NCBI RefSeq assembly: GCF_008973825.1
Contig: NZ_WCHR01000007.1
Coordinates: 124,001-188,000 of the forward strand
Origin: Gemmobacter serpentinus
GTDB lineage: Bacteria > Pseudomonadota > Alphaproteobacteria > Rhodobacterales > Rhodobacteraceae
Direction: 5' to 3'
DNA: 64,000 nucleotides
The position numbers were made by a program, and so were the translations under genes. The notes under the pieces were generated by a model that had not been told where the DNA came from, ran no database searches, and saw only the letters and a list, made by a program, of their open reading frames with translations. Below, in pieces: positions 8,308 to 16,618 of this stretch (positions within the stretch are counted from its first letter, which is position 1; each line of letters starts with the position of its first letter).

Positions 8308-9813
8308 TCAGAGAAACCAGTCCCTGAACTGGTCGCGCAGCAGGTTCTTTTGCACCTTGCCCATCGTATTCCGCGGCAGCTCTGCCAGGATCACCGCGCC
8401 TTTGGGCTGCTTGAACCGCGCGACCCGGTCCTGCAACGCCGCCAGCACATTTTCTGGCTGTAGCTCGGCACCCTTTTGCGGGACCAGCACAGCAAAGACT
8501 GCCTCGCCGAAATCGGGATGCGGCAGGCCGATCACCGCGCTTTCCAAGACACCCGGCACCTCGTCCAGCAGCAGCTCCAGCTCCTTGGGGTAGATGTTGA
8601 ACCCGCCAGAAATCACCAGGTCCTTGGCGCGCCCGACGATGGTCACATAGCCTTTCGCATCGACCTGCCCCAGATCGCCAGTGATGAACCAGCCATCGGC
8701 GCGCAACTCCTCGCGGGTTTTATCGGGCATCTGCCAATAGCCCTTGAAGACATTGGGGCCGCGCACTTCGATCACGCCGACATCGCCGGGCGCAACCTCT
8801 GCCTCGCCCTTCATCACGCGCAGCTCCACCCCCGGCAGGGGCTGCCCGACGGTGCCCGCCCGGCGGTCGCCATCATAGGGGTTGGAGGTGTTCATATTGG
8901 TCTCGGTCATGCCATAGCGTTCCAGAATGCGCTGTCCGGTTCGCGCTTCGAAATCGCGATGGGTCTCGGCCAGAAGCGGTGCCGAGCCAGAGATGAACAA
9001 CCGCATATGCCCGACCAGATCGCGGTCCAGCCGGGGATCATCCAGCAGCCTTGTGTAGAAGGTCGGCACGCCCATCATCGTGGTGGCCTGCGGCAACAGC
9101 CGCAGCACCGCTTCCAGATCGAAGCCCGGCAGGAAGATCATCCGCCCGCCCGTCAGCAGGCAAAGGTTGCTGGCGACAAACAGCCCATGGGTGTGGAAGA
9201 TTGGCAGGGCGTGCAGCAGCACATCGCGCCTCGTGAAGCGCCAGGCCGAGCGCAACACCTCGGCATTGGACAGCAGATTGCCATGGGTCAGCATCGCACC
9301 CTTGGATCGCCCCGTCGTGCCCGATGTATACAGGAGGGCCGCAAGATCATCCGGCCCGCATTTGGCGGGCGTGATGGTATCCGGCTGGCTTCGTGCAGCG
9401 ACCGCCAGACTGCCGCTGCCATCGCTGTTCAGCGTCAGCAGTTGCGCCCCATGGCGCGCCGCAACCGGGGCCAGCGCATCAGCCTTGGCTCCATCACAGA
9501 GAAAGACCTTGGGGGTCGCATTGCCTAGAAAATAATCGACCTCATCTGCCGTATAGGCGGTGTTCAGCGGCAGGAAGACCGCACCAAGCGCCAATGCCGC
9601 CCCATATGTCGCCAGCGCCTCGGGGCTTTTGGCAATCTGAACCGCGATGCGATCGCCCTGCCCCAGCCCCGCCGCGCGCAGCGCATGGGCCTGCCGTGCC
9701 ACCATGCCCAGGAAATCACGGCCGGATATCTCGCGCCCATCTGCCAGGATCAGCAAGGTATCCTTTCGCTTGGCAAGCGGCGCAAACAGGGAATCGAACA
9801 GGGTATTGGCCAT
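8308..9813 (-). CDS. matB: Malonyl-CoA synthetase-type acyl-CoA ligase
   Basis: A 501-residue ANL-superfamily enzyme that activates a carboxylate with ATP and CoA; overall sequence is closest to malonyl/methylmalonyl-CoA synthetase (MatB). Motifs in order: the P-loop YTSGTTGRSKGAMLTH, ERYGMTETNM, the hinge region WFITGDLGQVDAKGY, VISGGFNIYPKELE, and the C-terminal catalytic lysine in PRNTMGKVQKN. The ATG at 9813 has GGAGG five bases upstream, so a longer in-frame extension is rejected. No decarboxylase or transporter (matA/matC) is adjacent. Malonate as substrate is likely but not proven. Confidence 0.85.
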   Translation of the reverse strand: MANTLFDSLFAPLAKRKDTLLILADGREISGRDFLGMVARQAHALRAAGLGQGDRIAVQIAKSPEALATYGAALALGAVFLPLNTAYTADEVDYFLGNATPKVFLCDGAKADALAPVAARHGAQLLTLNSDGSGSLAVAARSQPDTITPAKCGPDDLAALLYTSGTTGRSKGAMLTHGNLLSNAEVLRSAWRFTRRDVLLHALPIFHTHGLFVASNLCLLTGGRMIFLPGFDLEAVLRLLPQATTMMGVPTFYTRLLDDPRLDRDLVGHMRLFISGSAPLLAETHRDFEARTGQRILERYGMTETNMNTSNPYDGDRRAGTVGQPLPGVELRVMKGEAEVAPGDVGVIEVRGPNVFKGYWQMPDKTREELRADGWFITGDLGQVDAKGYVTIVGRAKDLVISGGFNIYPKELELLLDEVPGVLESAVIGLPHPDFGEAVFAVLVPQKGAELQPENVLAALQDRVARFKQPKGAVILAELPRNTMGKVQKNLLRDQFRDWFL

Positions 9814-10121
9814 GGCAACCTCCGCTATTGCCCCTTCCTGACACGCGCCCGGCCCTGCCTCAAGGCTATGGTCCCAAGAAGTCTCTGCCCCAAGAGGACC
9901 CTGCACCAAGGGCCGGTCCGCAGGCGCTGGCCCCAGAGCCTCGCCCAAGATCCCGGCCTATGTCCAGATCCGGGCCCGCGAATGCAATTGCCTAAAATCG
10001 CCGCGAAACCATCCAGATGCTTGCACCGCATTGCCGCAATTTTGCCGCGCTTCACCGCCAGCCTCAGATTACATATCCGAGGGCAAGACTATCCGCCCCC
10101 GGCCATTCAGGGAGAAGCCCA
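9814..10121. other. 308-bp gene-free stretch
   Basis: Upstream region shared by the malonyl-CoA synthetase gene (minus) and the small gene at 10122 (plus). It must hold both promoters; I see no clear palindrome, RNA gene or convincing promoter boxes. GC-rich at the left and noticeably more A/T-rich from 9990 to 10090. Confidence 0.5.
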
Positions 10122-10289
10122 ATGACCTTCGTGACCCGCCTGCTGGCAAAATTCCGCAAGACTGCTGCAGTTGAACCCCTGTCCGAAGATGACATCTTTG
10201 CGCTGCGTCTCAGCAAGATGCAGGGCCGCGCCCGTCTGGCGCAACAGGGCTCGCCGTTCAAAAACCACCGGACACAGCCGGCAGCCTGA
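10122..10289 (+). CDS. Small conserved-looking protein, 55 residues
   Basis: Function not recognised. The ATG has GGGAGA eight bases upstream. The product is basic and soluble, beginning MTFVTRLLAKFRK (amphipathic, basic) and containing LSEDDIFALRLSKMQGRARLAQQG. Its 3' end overlaps the 3' end of the opposing mipZ gene by 32 bp. Good ribosome site and codon use support a real gene; the amphipathic N-terminus could associate with membrane. Confidence 0.6.
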   Translation: MTFVTRLLAKFRKTAAVEPLSEDDIFALRLSKMQGRARLAQQGSPFKNHRTQPAA

Positions 10290-11067
10290 GTTCCGCCATC
10301 AGGTCGCGCAACTCTTGCCGCGCGGCGATATTGGACAGGTTCAGCTGCTCGACGCCTGTATCCTTGAGATCCAGCAGCGTCAGCCCGCGCGGGAACAATT
10401 CGCGGAAGATCACGCGCTCGGTAAAGCCGGGCGCGACACGAAAGCCGATCCGCCGCGACAGATCTTCCAGCGCCGCCCCCACCTTCTTCTTGTTGTGCAT
10501 CTGCTGCGCGCCCAGACGGTTGCGCAGCACGATCCAGTCGATCGGCTTCAACCCGGCCTGCGCCCGCGCCTGACGCGCCGCCCAGACCATTTCCGAATAG
10601 ATCGACGGACCCTGCACCTTGTTGGTTTCCGGATCGATCCGCGCCAGCAGATCAAAATCCACAAAACTGTCATTCAGCGGCGTGATCAGCGTATCCGCCA
10701 GACTATGCGCCACCTGGCTGAGCCGGGTATGCGAGCCGGGGCAGTCGATCACGATGAAATCGCTTTGCTTTTCCAGTGTCGAAATCGCGGCTGACAAGCG
10801 ATGGTCGAACAGGTTTTCGCCCGCTGGAATGCTGGCCGGGTCCAGTTCCGGCAATTCGCGGTAATCGGGGCTGGGCAGCTCGCGCCCGTTGCGCGCCATC
10901 CAGGCCCGACGATTTTCCACATAGCGGCCAAAGCTGCGTTGGCGCAGATCAAGGTCCAGCGCGCCGACGGAATGGCCCATCCGCACCAGCGCCGTCGCAA
11001 CATGCATACAGGTGGTCGATTTGCCCGACCCGCCCTTTTCGTTGCCGACAACGATGATATGCGCCAT
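10258..11067 (-). CDS. mipZ: Division-plane positioning ATPase MipZ
   Basis: A 269-residue ParA-superfamily ATPase. The deviant Walker A VVGNEKGGSGKSTT at the N-terminus, LDLDLRQRSFGRYVENR (typical of MipZ rather than ParA) and the Walker B-like FIVIDCPG are visible. In Caulobacter MipZ forms a bipolar gradient from ParB and blocks FtsZ near the poles; the same is inferred here. It is not next to parAB, which is usual. Confidence 0.92.
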   Translation of the reverse strand: MAHIIVVGNEKGGSGKSTTCMHVATALVRMGHSVGALDLDLRQRSFGRYVENRRAWMARNGRELPSPDYRELPELDPASIPAGENLFDHRLSAAISTLEKQSDFIVIDCPGSHTRLSQVAHSLADTLITPLNDSFVDFDLLARIDPETNKVQGPSIYSEMVWAARQARAQAGLKPIDWIVLRNRLGAQQMHNKKKVGAALEDLSRRIGFRVAPGFTERVIFRELFPRGLTLLDLKDTGVEQLNLSNIAARQELRDLMAELRLPAVSGGF

Positions 11068-11171
11068 GTGAGCCGCCCCTGTCTTTCCGTCTGGCCTGCT
11101 TCATAAGCGGCGATCCGCCCGGAGGAAAGAGATTCCCCGCGCGCAGATCCCGCCGCGCATGGAATGCCGCT

Positions 11172-11585
11172 TTAGCGCGCGGCTTTTGCCTCCGTATGGG
11201 CCTTGAAGCGGTCAAGAATGGCCTGCCAGCCCTGACGCTGCATATCTTCAGGATATTCACCATCAGAATCAAAGGCTTCGCGGATGCGCACGCCCTCAGC
11301 GGTCTGGATGAACTCTACGATCATCTCGCGATCTCCAAAGCGCGCCTCCAATCGCGACAGGGGCGCGACCACGGTATAGACCCCGGTAAAGTCGAACCCC
11401 ATGCTGCCGTCGCGGGCCTCCATCCGCGACGAAAATTCTCCGCCCTCGCGCAGATCGACCCGTGCAGCGGTGGTGTGCCAGTCGTCCGAAGCCGCGTTCC
11501 AGGCCATGATATCCTCAGGCGTGGTCCAGCTGTCCCAGACGGTCTGCAAAGGCGCGGCAACAAGGGTTTCAACGGTGATCTTCAT
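11172..11585 (-). CDS. SRPBCC / AHSA1-domain protein
   Basis: A 137-residue helix-grip protein of the START/AHSA1 type. The N-terminal MKITVETLVAAPLQTVWDSWTTPEDIMAWN is the family signature, and the C-terminal WQAILDRFKAHTEA is the long closing helix. Such proteins bind hydrophobic ligands; no enzymatic function can be assigned. The ATG at 11585 is supported by the start of homology. It may be regulated by an ArsR protein of the kind at 7685. Confidence 0.85.
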   Translation of the reverse strand: MKITVETLVAAPLQTVWDSWTTPEDIMAWNAASDDWHTTAARVDLREGGEFSSRMEARDGSMGFDFTGVYTVVAPLSRLEARFGDREMIVEFIQTAEGVRIREAFDSDGEYPEDMQRQGWQAILDRFKAHTEAKAAR

Positions 11586-11806
11586 GACATGCTCCACTGC
11601 GATGCAAAGCAGAGTGCCGCAAGGCCTGCGCCTTGCCAAGCCTCGCCGCGACGGCGGGGCCAGGATCGCCTTCGGCATGGATAACCTAGGTCGCCCGCGG
11701 CTTTGGCAACAAGGGTCGCTTAAGTCTTTGGCGAAACGCGCGGCAGTCTTGCTTGCGCGCAAATGTTCGCCTAATGTTCCAATTCATCATCGAAGGAGCA
11801 TGACAG

Positions 11807-12196
11807 ATGTATGCAGCAAGTTGTTGTTCTGGTGCGGTGGCGTTCACCGCGTCAGGCCCCCCGACGATGATGGGCACCTGCCACTGTTCGCGCTGCCGGA
11901 AGCTGGGGGCAAGCACCATCGCGTTCGTGCGCCGCGACGACCTGCATTGGCAGCGCGGTCAAGAGCATGTCGCGCAATACCAGCCCGAAGCGCCCTACAC
12001 CTATGCCCGCTGTTTCTGCAGGCTTTGTGGCACCGCGCTTGGCGAAATTCTGTCACAGGCAGACAGTTTCCCAATCCCCGCCAATGTCTTCGATGGCGAC
12101 ATCGGGCTGCCCAACCAGTTTCACGTCTATGTATCCGAAAAACCGGAATGGTCGGTGATCTGTGATGGCGCACCGCAATATGCGACGGCCCCGTGA
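11807..12196 (+). CDS. GFA/Mss4-fold zinc protein
   Basis: A 129-residue member of the glutathione-dependent formaldehyde-activating enzyme (Gfa)-like family. Zinc ligands are visible as CHCSRC (about residues 25-30) and CFCRLCG (about residues 69-75). The usual N-terminal structural CxCG is altered to CCSG. AAGGAG lies 8 bases before the ATG. Family members are often of unknown function, and no formaldehyde oxidation genes are near, so only the fold is claimed. Confidence 0.82.
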   Translation: MYAASCCSGAVAFTASGPPTMMGTCHCSRCRKLGASTIAFVRRDDLHWQRGQEHVAQYQPEAPYTYARCFCRLCGTALGEILSQADSFPIPANVFDGDIGLPNQFHVYVSEKPEWSVICDGAPQYATAP

Positions 12197-12215
12197 TCGT
12201 CCGCCCATACATGAA

Positions 12216-12241
12216 AAAGCCCCGCGCGATGGCGGGGCTTT
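12216..12241. terminator. Bidirectional terminator after GFA gene and rpmE
   Basis: Perfect 10-bp stem AAAGCCCCGC / GCGGGGCTTT with a 6-base loop between two convergent genes, with A/T runs on both sides. Confidence 0.88.
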
Positions 12242-12261
12242 CTCGAACAGGTCGGTCAGGA

Positions 12262-12483
12262 TCAGAAGCCCAGACCGGCGTATTTGTTCTTGAACTTCGA
12301 CACGCGGCCGCCGGTATCCATCAGCTTGGCGGTCTGGCCGGTCCATGCCGGGTGCGACAGCGGATCGATGTCGAGCGACATGGTATCGCCTTCCTTGCCC
12401 CAGGTGGTGCGGGTCTTGAAGGTCGAGCCGTCGGTCATCTTCACTTCGATGAAGTGGTAGTCGGGGTGGATGCCATCTCTCAT
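12262..12483 (-). CDS. rpmE: 50S ribosomal protein L31
   Basis: A 73-residue ribosomal protein. It begins [10 protein letters not shown] and contains [23 protein letters not shown] and GGRVSKF, the alphaproteobacterial L31 pattern. It has no cysteine at all, so it is a zinc-independent form. The ATG at 12483 is chosen over a position 15 bases upstream. It starts 12 bases after the rplS stop and is cotranscribed. Confidence 0.96.
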   Translation of the reverse strand: MRDGIHPDYHFIEVKMTDGSTFKTRTTWGKEGDTMSLDIDPLSHPAWTGQTAKLMDTGGRVSKFKNKYAGLGF

Positions 12484-12494
12484 AGCGCCGCTCC

Positions 12495-12869
12495 TCACTC
12501 AGCTTTTTCTTTGTAGTTCGTGACTTCGGCGATACGGGCCGATTTGCCACGACGCGCGCGGAGGTAATAGAGCTTCGCACGGCGCACACGGCCACGACGG
12601 ACCACTTCGATCGAGTCGATATTGGTCGAATAGAGCGGGAACACGCGTTCCACGCCTTCACCGAACGAGATCTTGCGCACGGTGAACGAGGCGGAGATGG
12701 TCATGCCGCCCTTGCGGCCGATGACGACACCTTCGTAGTTCTGCACGCGCGAACGGGTGCCTTCGGTCACTTTGAAACCGACGCGAACGGTGTCACCGGC
12801 CTTGAAATCCGGGATTTTCTTGCCGAGGGCGGCGATTTGCTCGGCCTCGATTTGTGCGATCAGATTCAT
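12495..12869 (-). CDS. rplS: 50S ribosomal protein L19
   Basis: A 124-residue large-subunit protein at the 30S interface. It has [42 protein letters not shown] and [19 protein letters not shown] lies just upstream of the ATG at 12869. First gene of an rplS-rpmE unit; trmD and rpsP, often upstream of rplS, are not here. Confidence 0.97.
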   Translation of the reverse strand: MNLIAQIEAEQIAALGKKIPDFKAGDTVRVGFKVTEGTRSRVQNYEGVVIGRKGGMTISASFTVRKISFGEGVERVFPLYSTNIDSIEVVRRGRVRRAKLYYLRARRGKSARIAEVTNYKEKAE

Positions 12870-13117
12870 CGCTGTCTCCTGTCTGCCTGCGGTTTTCCCA
12901 CAGCGGTGATGCCATCCCAGAGCTCCCGGTCTTCGATCGGATCCCCGCATGATGCGAGTCCGCCGGAGATTGGATCGGCGCGTTTTTCGTTCCATCCCCC
13001 AAGACAGGCCGCCCATCGAAGCATCTGGACGCAGGTCATAGGGAATCGAATCCGGCGGGCCCTTTGACCCCGGACTGCGCGCGTATAGGGGGGCGCAAGC
13101 CTTGGGTCAAGGCCGGA

Positions 13118-13921
13118 TCAGTCCTGCGTCTCCAGCCAGTCGCGGAAGGCATCCACCACCTCGGCCTCGCTGTCCACCAGATATTGCGGTGCGGGATAAA
13201 GGCCTTCATGCACGTCGTCGACAAAATGGCGCATGGCCGCGATCCGCATTTGCTGCAGCCGGGCGTGCTCGGCCGCAAAATCGGCATAGACCTTGGCATG
13301 GCGCGGCACATGGCCGGTGTTCTGGCCCAGCACGTCATCGCTGAACAGATATTGTGCGTGCCCCGCAGCCCCTGCCCCCATGGAAATCAGAAACAGCCCT
13401 GTGCGTTCGGCAATCAGCCGGGTGATGGATTGCGGCACCACCTCGATCTCCACCGCGAATGCCCCGGCCTGTTCCAGCGCGCGGCATTGCTGCCAGACCA
13501 GCTGCGCGGTCTCCAGCGTCTTGCCGACGGCCTTGAAGCCGCCGGTCCAGGTGCGCTTGGACGGGATCAGCCCGACATGGCCGCAGACCGGAATGCCATG
13601 ATCGGCCAGCGCCCGCACCGTGCCCAGCGAGCCGGAACAGTAAACGGCATCCGCGCCCACCTTCATCAGCGGAAAGGCCCAGCTCAGAAAGACCGCTGTA
13701 TCGCCGATCTCGTAGTAGTTTTCGCCTGGCATGGCGAAGGCTGTGGGCGCAACCTCGCGAAAGCGCGGATCACAGATCAGCGCGGGCGGAACCGACAGCA
13801 GCTCCACCCCTGCTCGCTCGGCCGCCTCGGCCTCGGCCAAGGTTTCGACCCGCAACATGGCGAAGCTGTGCTTGCCCCGCGCGTCCAGCAGATCGCGGAC
13901 GGTCAGACGTTTGCCCATCAT
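13118..13921 (-). CDS. PanB-like (ketopantoate hydroxymethyltransferase superfamily) protein, divergent
   Basis: A 267-residue TIM-barrel protein of the PanB/isocitrate-lyase superfamily. Segments GIPVCGHVGLIPSK, GGFKAVGKT and AVEIEVVPQSIT match PanB well, and the glutamate of EIEVVP (catalytic in PanB) is present. But the metal-binding positions are altered: the VGDS block reads SVPP and the K-x-E-GG block reads MKVGADAVY. So it probably does not make ketopantoate. Its ATG overlaps the ferredoxin stop by 4 bp, making it the third gene of desaturase-ferredoxin-PanB-like. A role in the same catabolic pathway is inferred. Confidence 0.75.
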   Translation of the reverse strand: MMGKRLTVRDLLDARGKHSFAMLRVETLAEAEAAERAGVELLSVPPALICDPRFREVAPTAFAMPGENYYEIGDTAVFLSWAFPLMKVGADAVYCSGSLGTVRALADHGIPVCGHVGLIPSKRTWTGGFKAVGKTLETAQLVWQQCRALEQAGAFAVEIEVVPQSITRLIAERTGLFLISMGAGAAGHAQYLFSDDVLGQNTGHVPRHAKVYADFAAEHARLQQMRIAAMRHFVDDVHEGLYPAPQYLVDSEAEVVDAFRDWLETQD

Positions 13922-14232
13922 GGCACCTCGATGAAGACCGCGCCCGCCTCGACCCGGATCGGATAGGTGCGCAGGTTGACACAGACCGGCGCGCGCTTCG
14001 CCTCGCCGGTGCGATAATCGAACTGGCCGTTATGCTTGGGGCATTCGACCAGATGACCCATCACCAGCCCGTCGCAGAGATGCACATCCTCATGGGTGCA
14101 TTTGCCGGCGGTGGCGAAGAAATCGCCTTCTGGGGAATGATAGATGGCATAGGTCTCCCCGGCATGATCGAAGCGGATCAGATCCTCTTCATCGACATCA
14201 TCGGTGGCGCAGGCGCGAATCCATTGGCTCAT
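13918..14232 (-). CDS. Rieske-type [2Fe-2S] ferredoxin, MocE-like
   Basis: A 104-residue soluble Rieske protein. Cluster ligands are visible as CTH (residues about 43-45) and CPKH (about 64-67), in the context GKCTHEDVHLCDG and VECPKHNGQFDYRTGEAKRAP. It would pass electrons to the adjacent membrane desaturase/oxygenase. This pair corresponds to MocE and MocD of Sinorhizobium rhizopine catabolism. The separate reductase (MocF) is not in the window. Confidence 0.88.
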   Translation of the reverse strand: MSQWIRACATDDVDEEDLIRFDHAGETYAIYHSPEGDFFATAGKCTHEDVHLCDGLVMGHLVECPKHNGQFDYRTGEAKRAPVCVNLRTYPIRVEAGAVFIEVP

Positions 14233-14241
14233 TTTTCGTCC

Positions 14242-15336
14242 TCATTCGGCTGGGATTGCGGTCTCGGGCAGATCACCCAAAGCGGCGCGGTGGAAATCCT
14301 CGCGATAGGGCTTGGCCCCTTCGGGCAGTTCGCGGCGCAGGAAGTAATCCTCGTAGCGCAGCTGGCGGCGTAGGGCGGGCCACATCTCGGCAAAGCCTGC
14401 GGCGATCGATGGGTTGGGCGCGGGCAGATCGTGCTTGATCGCATCATGCAGGCGCGGCAGCGCGTGATAGGGCACCATCGGGAACATGTGATGCTCCACA
14501 TGGTAATTCATGTTCCAATACACGAAGCGGCTGATCGGGTTCATATAGACGGTGCGCGAGTTCAGCCGATGGTCGATCACATTATCGGCCAGCCCCCCGT
14601 GTTGCAGCAGGCCGGTCATCACATGATGCCAGGCACCGTAGAGCCGGGGCAGACCGATCACCATCAAGGGCAGGATGGAGCCAAGCCAGATCGCCAGCGC
14701 CAAGGTGGCCAGATAGATCGCCATATGGATGCGGGCCACGCGGGCAACCTTGCCCCATTCGCTTTGCGGCACGAAGGTCTTCTCTTCCGTGGTGGGGCCA
14801 AGCACCGCGTTATAGGCCAGACGCGGCAGGGCGGCGGCGACATCGAAGACGCCAAAGAAGTTCAGGATCAGCTTGAAGAAGGCCGGGGGCCGCATCACCG
14901 CAATTTCGGGGTCACGCCCGACGATATAGGTGTCGGTATGGTGGCGGGCATGGCTCCAGCGCCAGGTGGCAGAGTTGCGCATGATCATGAAGGACGCGAT
15001 CTCGTAGACCGCGTTGTTCATCCAGGCGGTGCGAAAGGCCGTGCCATGGCCGCATTCGTGCCAACGCGAATCCGAGGCCGAGCCATACAGCACGCCATAA
15101 GCGAGCCATGCCGGGATCGTCCAGAACGAGGGCCAGAAGGCGATGCCAATGCCAGCCAGAACCACCATCGACCCCAGCCAGATCACCGTATCGCGGATCG
15201 CAGGCTGGTCGCTGCGCTGCATCAACTCCTTCATCACCTTGCGCGGCACTTCGGTGTGATACCACTCTGCCGCCGCAAGGCCGGTCTCGACAGCGCGTGC
15301 CCCATCCGGCCCCAACAGACTGTAATCGCGTTTCAT
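14242..15336 (-). CDS. Fatty-acid-desaturase-fold membrane oxygenase, MocD-like
   Basis: A 364-residue integral membrane di-iron enzyme. Three histidine boxes are present: HECGH, HARHH and the C-terminal NYHVEHH, with an additional HHVMTG between. Two hydrophobic stretches precede box 1 (residues about 50-90). The fold covers fatty-acyl desaturases and alkane/methyl hydroxylases. With the Rieske ferredoxin it matches the MocDE demethylase pair. It is the first gene of a three-gene minus-strand unit, divergent from a LacI regulator. The substrate is inferred from context only. Confidence 0.85.
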   Translation of the reverse strand: MKRDYSLLGPDGARAVETGLAAAEWYHTEVPRKVMKELMQRSDQPAIRDTVIWLGSMVVLAGIGIAFWPSFWTIPAWLAYGVLYGSASDSRWHECGHGTAFRTAWMNNAVYEIASFMIMRNSATWRWSHARHHTDTYIVGRDPEIAVMRPPAFFKLILNFFGVFDVAAALPRLAYNAVLGPTTEEKTFVPQSEWGKVARVARIHMAIYLATLALAIWLGSILPLMVIGLPRLYGAWHHVMTGLLQHGGLADNVIDHRLNSRTVYMNPISRFVYWNMNYHVEHHMFPMVPYHALPRLHDAIKHDLPAPNPSIAAGFAEMWPALRRQLRYEDYFLRRELPEGAKPYREDFHRAALGDLPETAIPAE

Positions 15337-15381
15337 ATCCGGCCCTTTCCGTCTTGCATCCCGTCCTGTTCAGATCGGGGC

Positions 15382-15456
15382 TTGACGAAAATAGAACATC
15401 CTTTCCATTTCTCGTGTAGACAGGGGGCGCGAGGTTTTCGTCAAATCTCGTCAAAT
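15382..15456. promoter_or_regulatory. Operator-like repeats in divergent promoter region
   Basis: Between the desaturase and LacI starts, TTGACGAAAA (15382-15391) is matched by its perfect inverse TTTTCGTCAA (15435-15444), and the half-site CGTCAAAT repeats directly at 15439-15446 and 15449-15456, one helical turn apart. On the minus strand a TTGACG...TCTACA pair with 18-bp spacing could be the desaturase promoter. Likely target of the LacI regulator. Confidence 0.5.
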
Positions 15457-15472
15457 TCAACGGGAGGGCAGC

Positions 15473-16519
15473 ATGGCACGGCGGGCAGGCATGGCAGAAT
15501 TGGCAGCGGCTGCGGGGGTTTCTGTCGCGACCGTCGACAGGGCGCTGAACGGGCGCGAGGCGGTGGCGGGCGACACCCGCGCCCGCATCGCCGAGGCGGC
15601 GCAACGCATCGGCCACCCTGCCGCCTGGCGGCTGTCGGGCCATGCCCCGGGGCCCGCCCTGCGAGAGCTGTGCTTTGGTGTGGTGCTGCACAAGCAGGGG
15701 CAGGATTTCTACAAGGCCTTTGCCGAAGAACTGCACCGCGCGGTCACGCTTGTGCCGGGGGTGAAGGCACGCCTGATGCTGGAATTTTCCAGTTCGCAAT
15801 CCCCGTCCGAGATGGCCGCCGCACTCCGCGCCATGGCCGGGCGCTGCGACGTGCTGGCGGCAACGGCAGTCAACCACCCCGAAGTGACCGCCGCAGTTGA
15901 GGAATTGCGCGGCCGGGGCCTGCGGATCATCTCGTTGCTGTCGGAATTTGGACAGGGCTTTCGCGCCGGTTACGTTGGCCTGAACAACCTGAAAATCGGT
16001 CGCAGCGCCGGCTGGATCACCGCGCTTTCGGCGCGGGGGCCCGGCAAGGTCATGCTGTTTGTCGGCGGCCATCGCTGGCATGGGCATGAGCTGCGCGAGA
16101 CTGGTTTTCGCAGCTATCTGCGCGAGACCGCGCCGCAGCTCGAGGTGATGGAAACCTGCGTCAACCTGGAGACGCGGCAACTGACCTATGATGCCGCCCG
16201 CACGGCACTGGCGCGTCATCCCGATTTGCGCGGCATCTATGTCGCGGGCGGCGGAATGGAGGGAGCGATTGCCGCGCTGCGTGAAGCCCGCCCGCCCGGT
16301 GCCGTGGTGCTGACAGTTTCCGCGCTCACGCCCGAATCGCGGCGCGGCTTGGCTGAGGGCGTGGTGACACTGGTCACCGACACGCCGCTGGAAAAGCTGT
16401 GCCGCACGCTTTTCGATCAGATGGTGATGCTCTGCACCCCGCGCCCCGGCATCGCGGCGTCAGAGGATATCGGCCAGATCTTCCTGCCCCCCGATCTGCA
16501 TATCGCGGAATCGATCTGA
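15473..16519 (+). CDS. LacI-family transcriptional regulator
   Basis: A 348-residue repressor. The N-terminal HTH MAELAAAAGVSVATVDRALNG and RIAEAAQRIGH is LacI-type; the rest is a periplasmic-binding-protein-like ligand domain (about residues 65-340) that would bind a sugar or cyclitol. The GGGAGG before the ATG is strong. It is divergent from the desaturase unit and is followed 100 bp later by an IolI-like isomerase on the same strand, so it probably controls both. Confidence 0.9.
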   Translation: MARRAGMAELAAAAGVSVATVDRALNGREAVAGDTRARIAEAAQRIGHPAAWRLSGHAPGPALRELCFGVVLHKQGQDFYKAFAEELHRAVTLVPGVKARLMLEFSSSQSPSEMAAALRAMAGRCDVLAATAVNHPEVTAAVEELRGRGLRIISLLSEFGQGFRAGYVGLNNLKIGRSAGWITALSARGPGKVMLFVGGHRWHGHELRETGFRSYLRETAPQLEVMETCVNLETRQLTYDAARTALARHPDLRGIYVAGGGMEGAIAALREARPPGAVVLTVSALTPESRRGLAEGVVTLVTDTPLEKLCRTLFDQMVMLCTPRPGIAASEDIGQIFLPPDLHIAESI

Positions 16520-16618
16520 CGAGATTCCATCAACGCCGTGACATAGATATTGCGCCAGGCGCGCAATGGAATAAACATTCCAAATCTCTTCTGCCCAAAT
16601 CATCCCGCAAGGATTCCC

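Noticed and set aside
13118-13921. Calling this gene panB (pantothenate synthesis)
   Set aside because: Metal-binding motifs are altered and the neighbours are an oxygenase and ferredoxin, so the biosynthetic name would mislead.
15707-16219. Minus-strand frame running through the LacI gene into the desaturase region (14912-16219)
   Set aside because: It conflicts with two well-supported genes on different frames and has no family signature.
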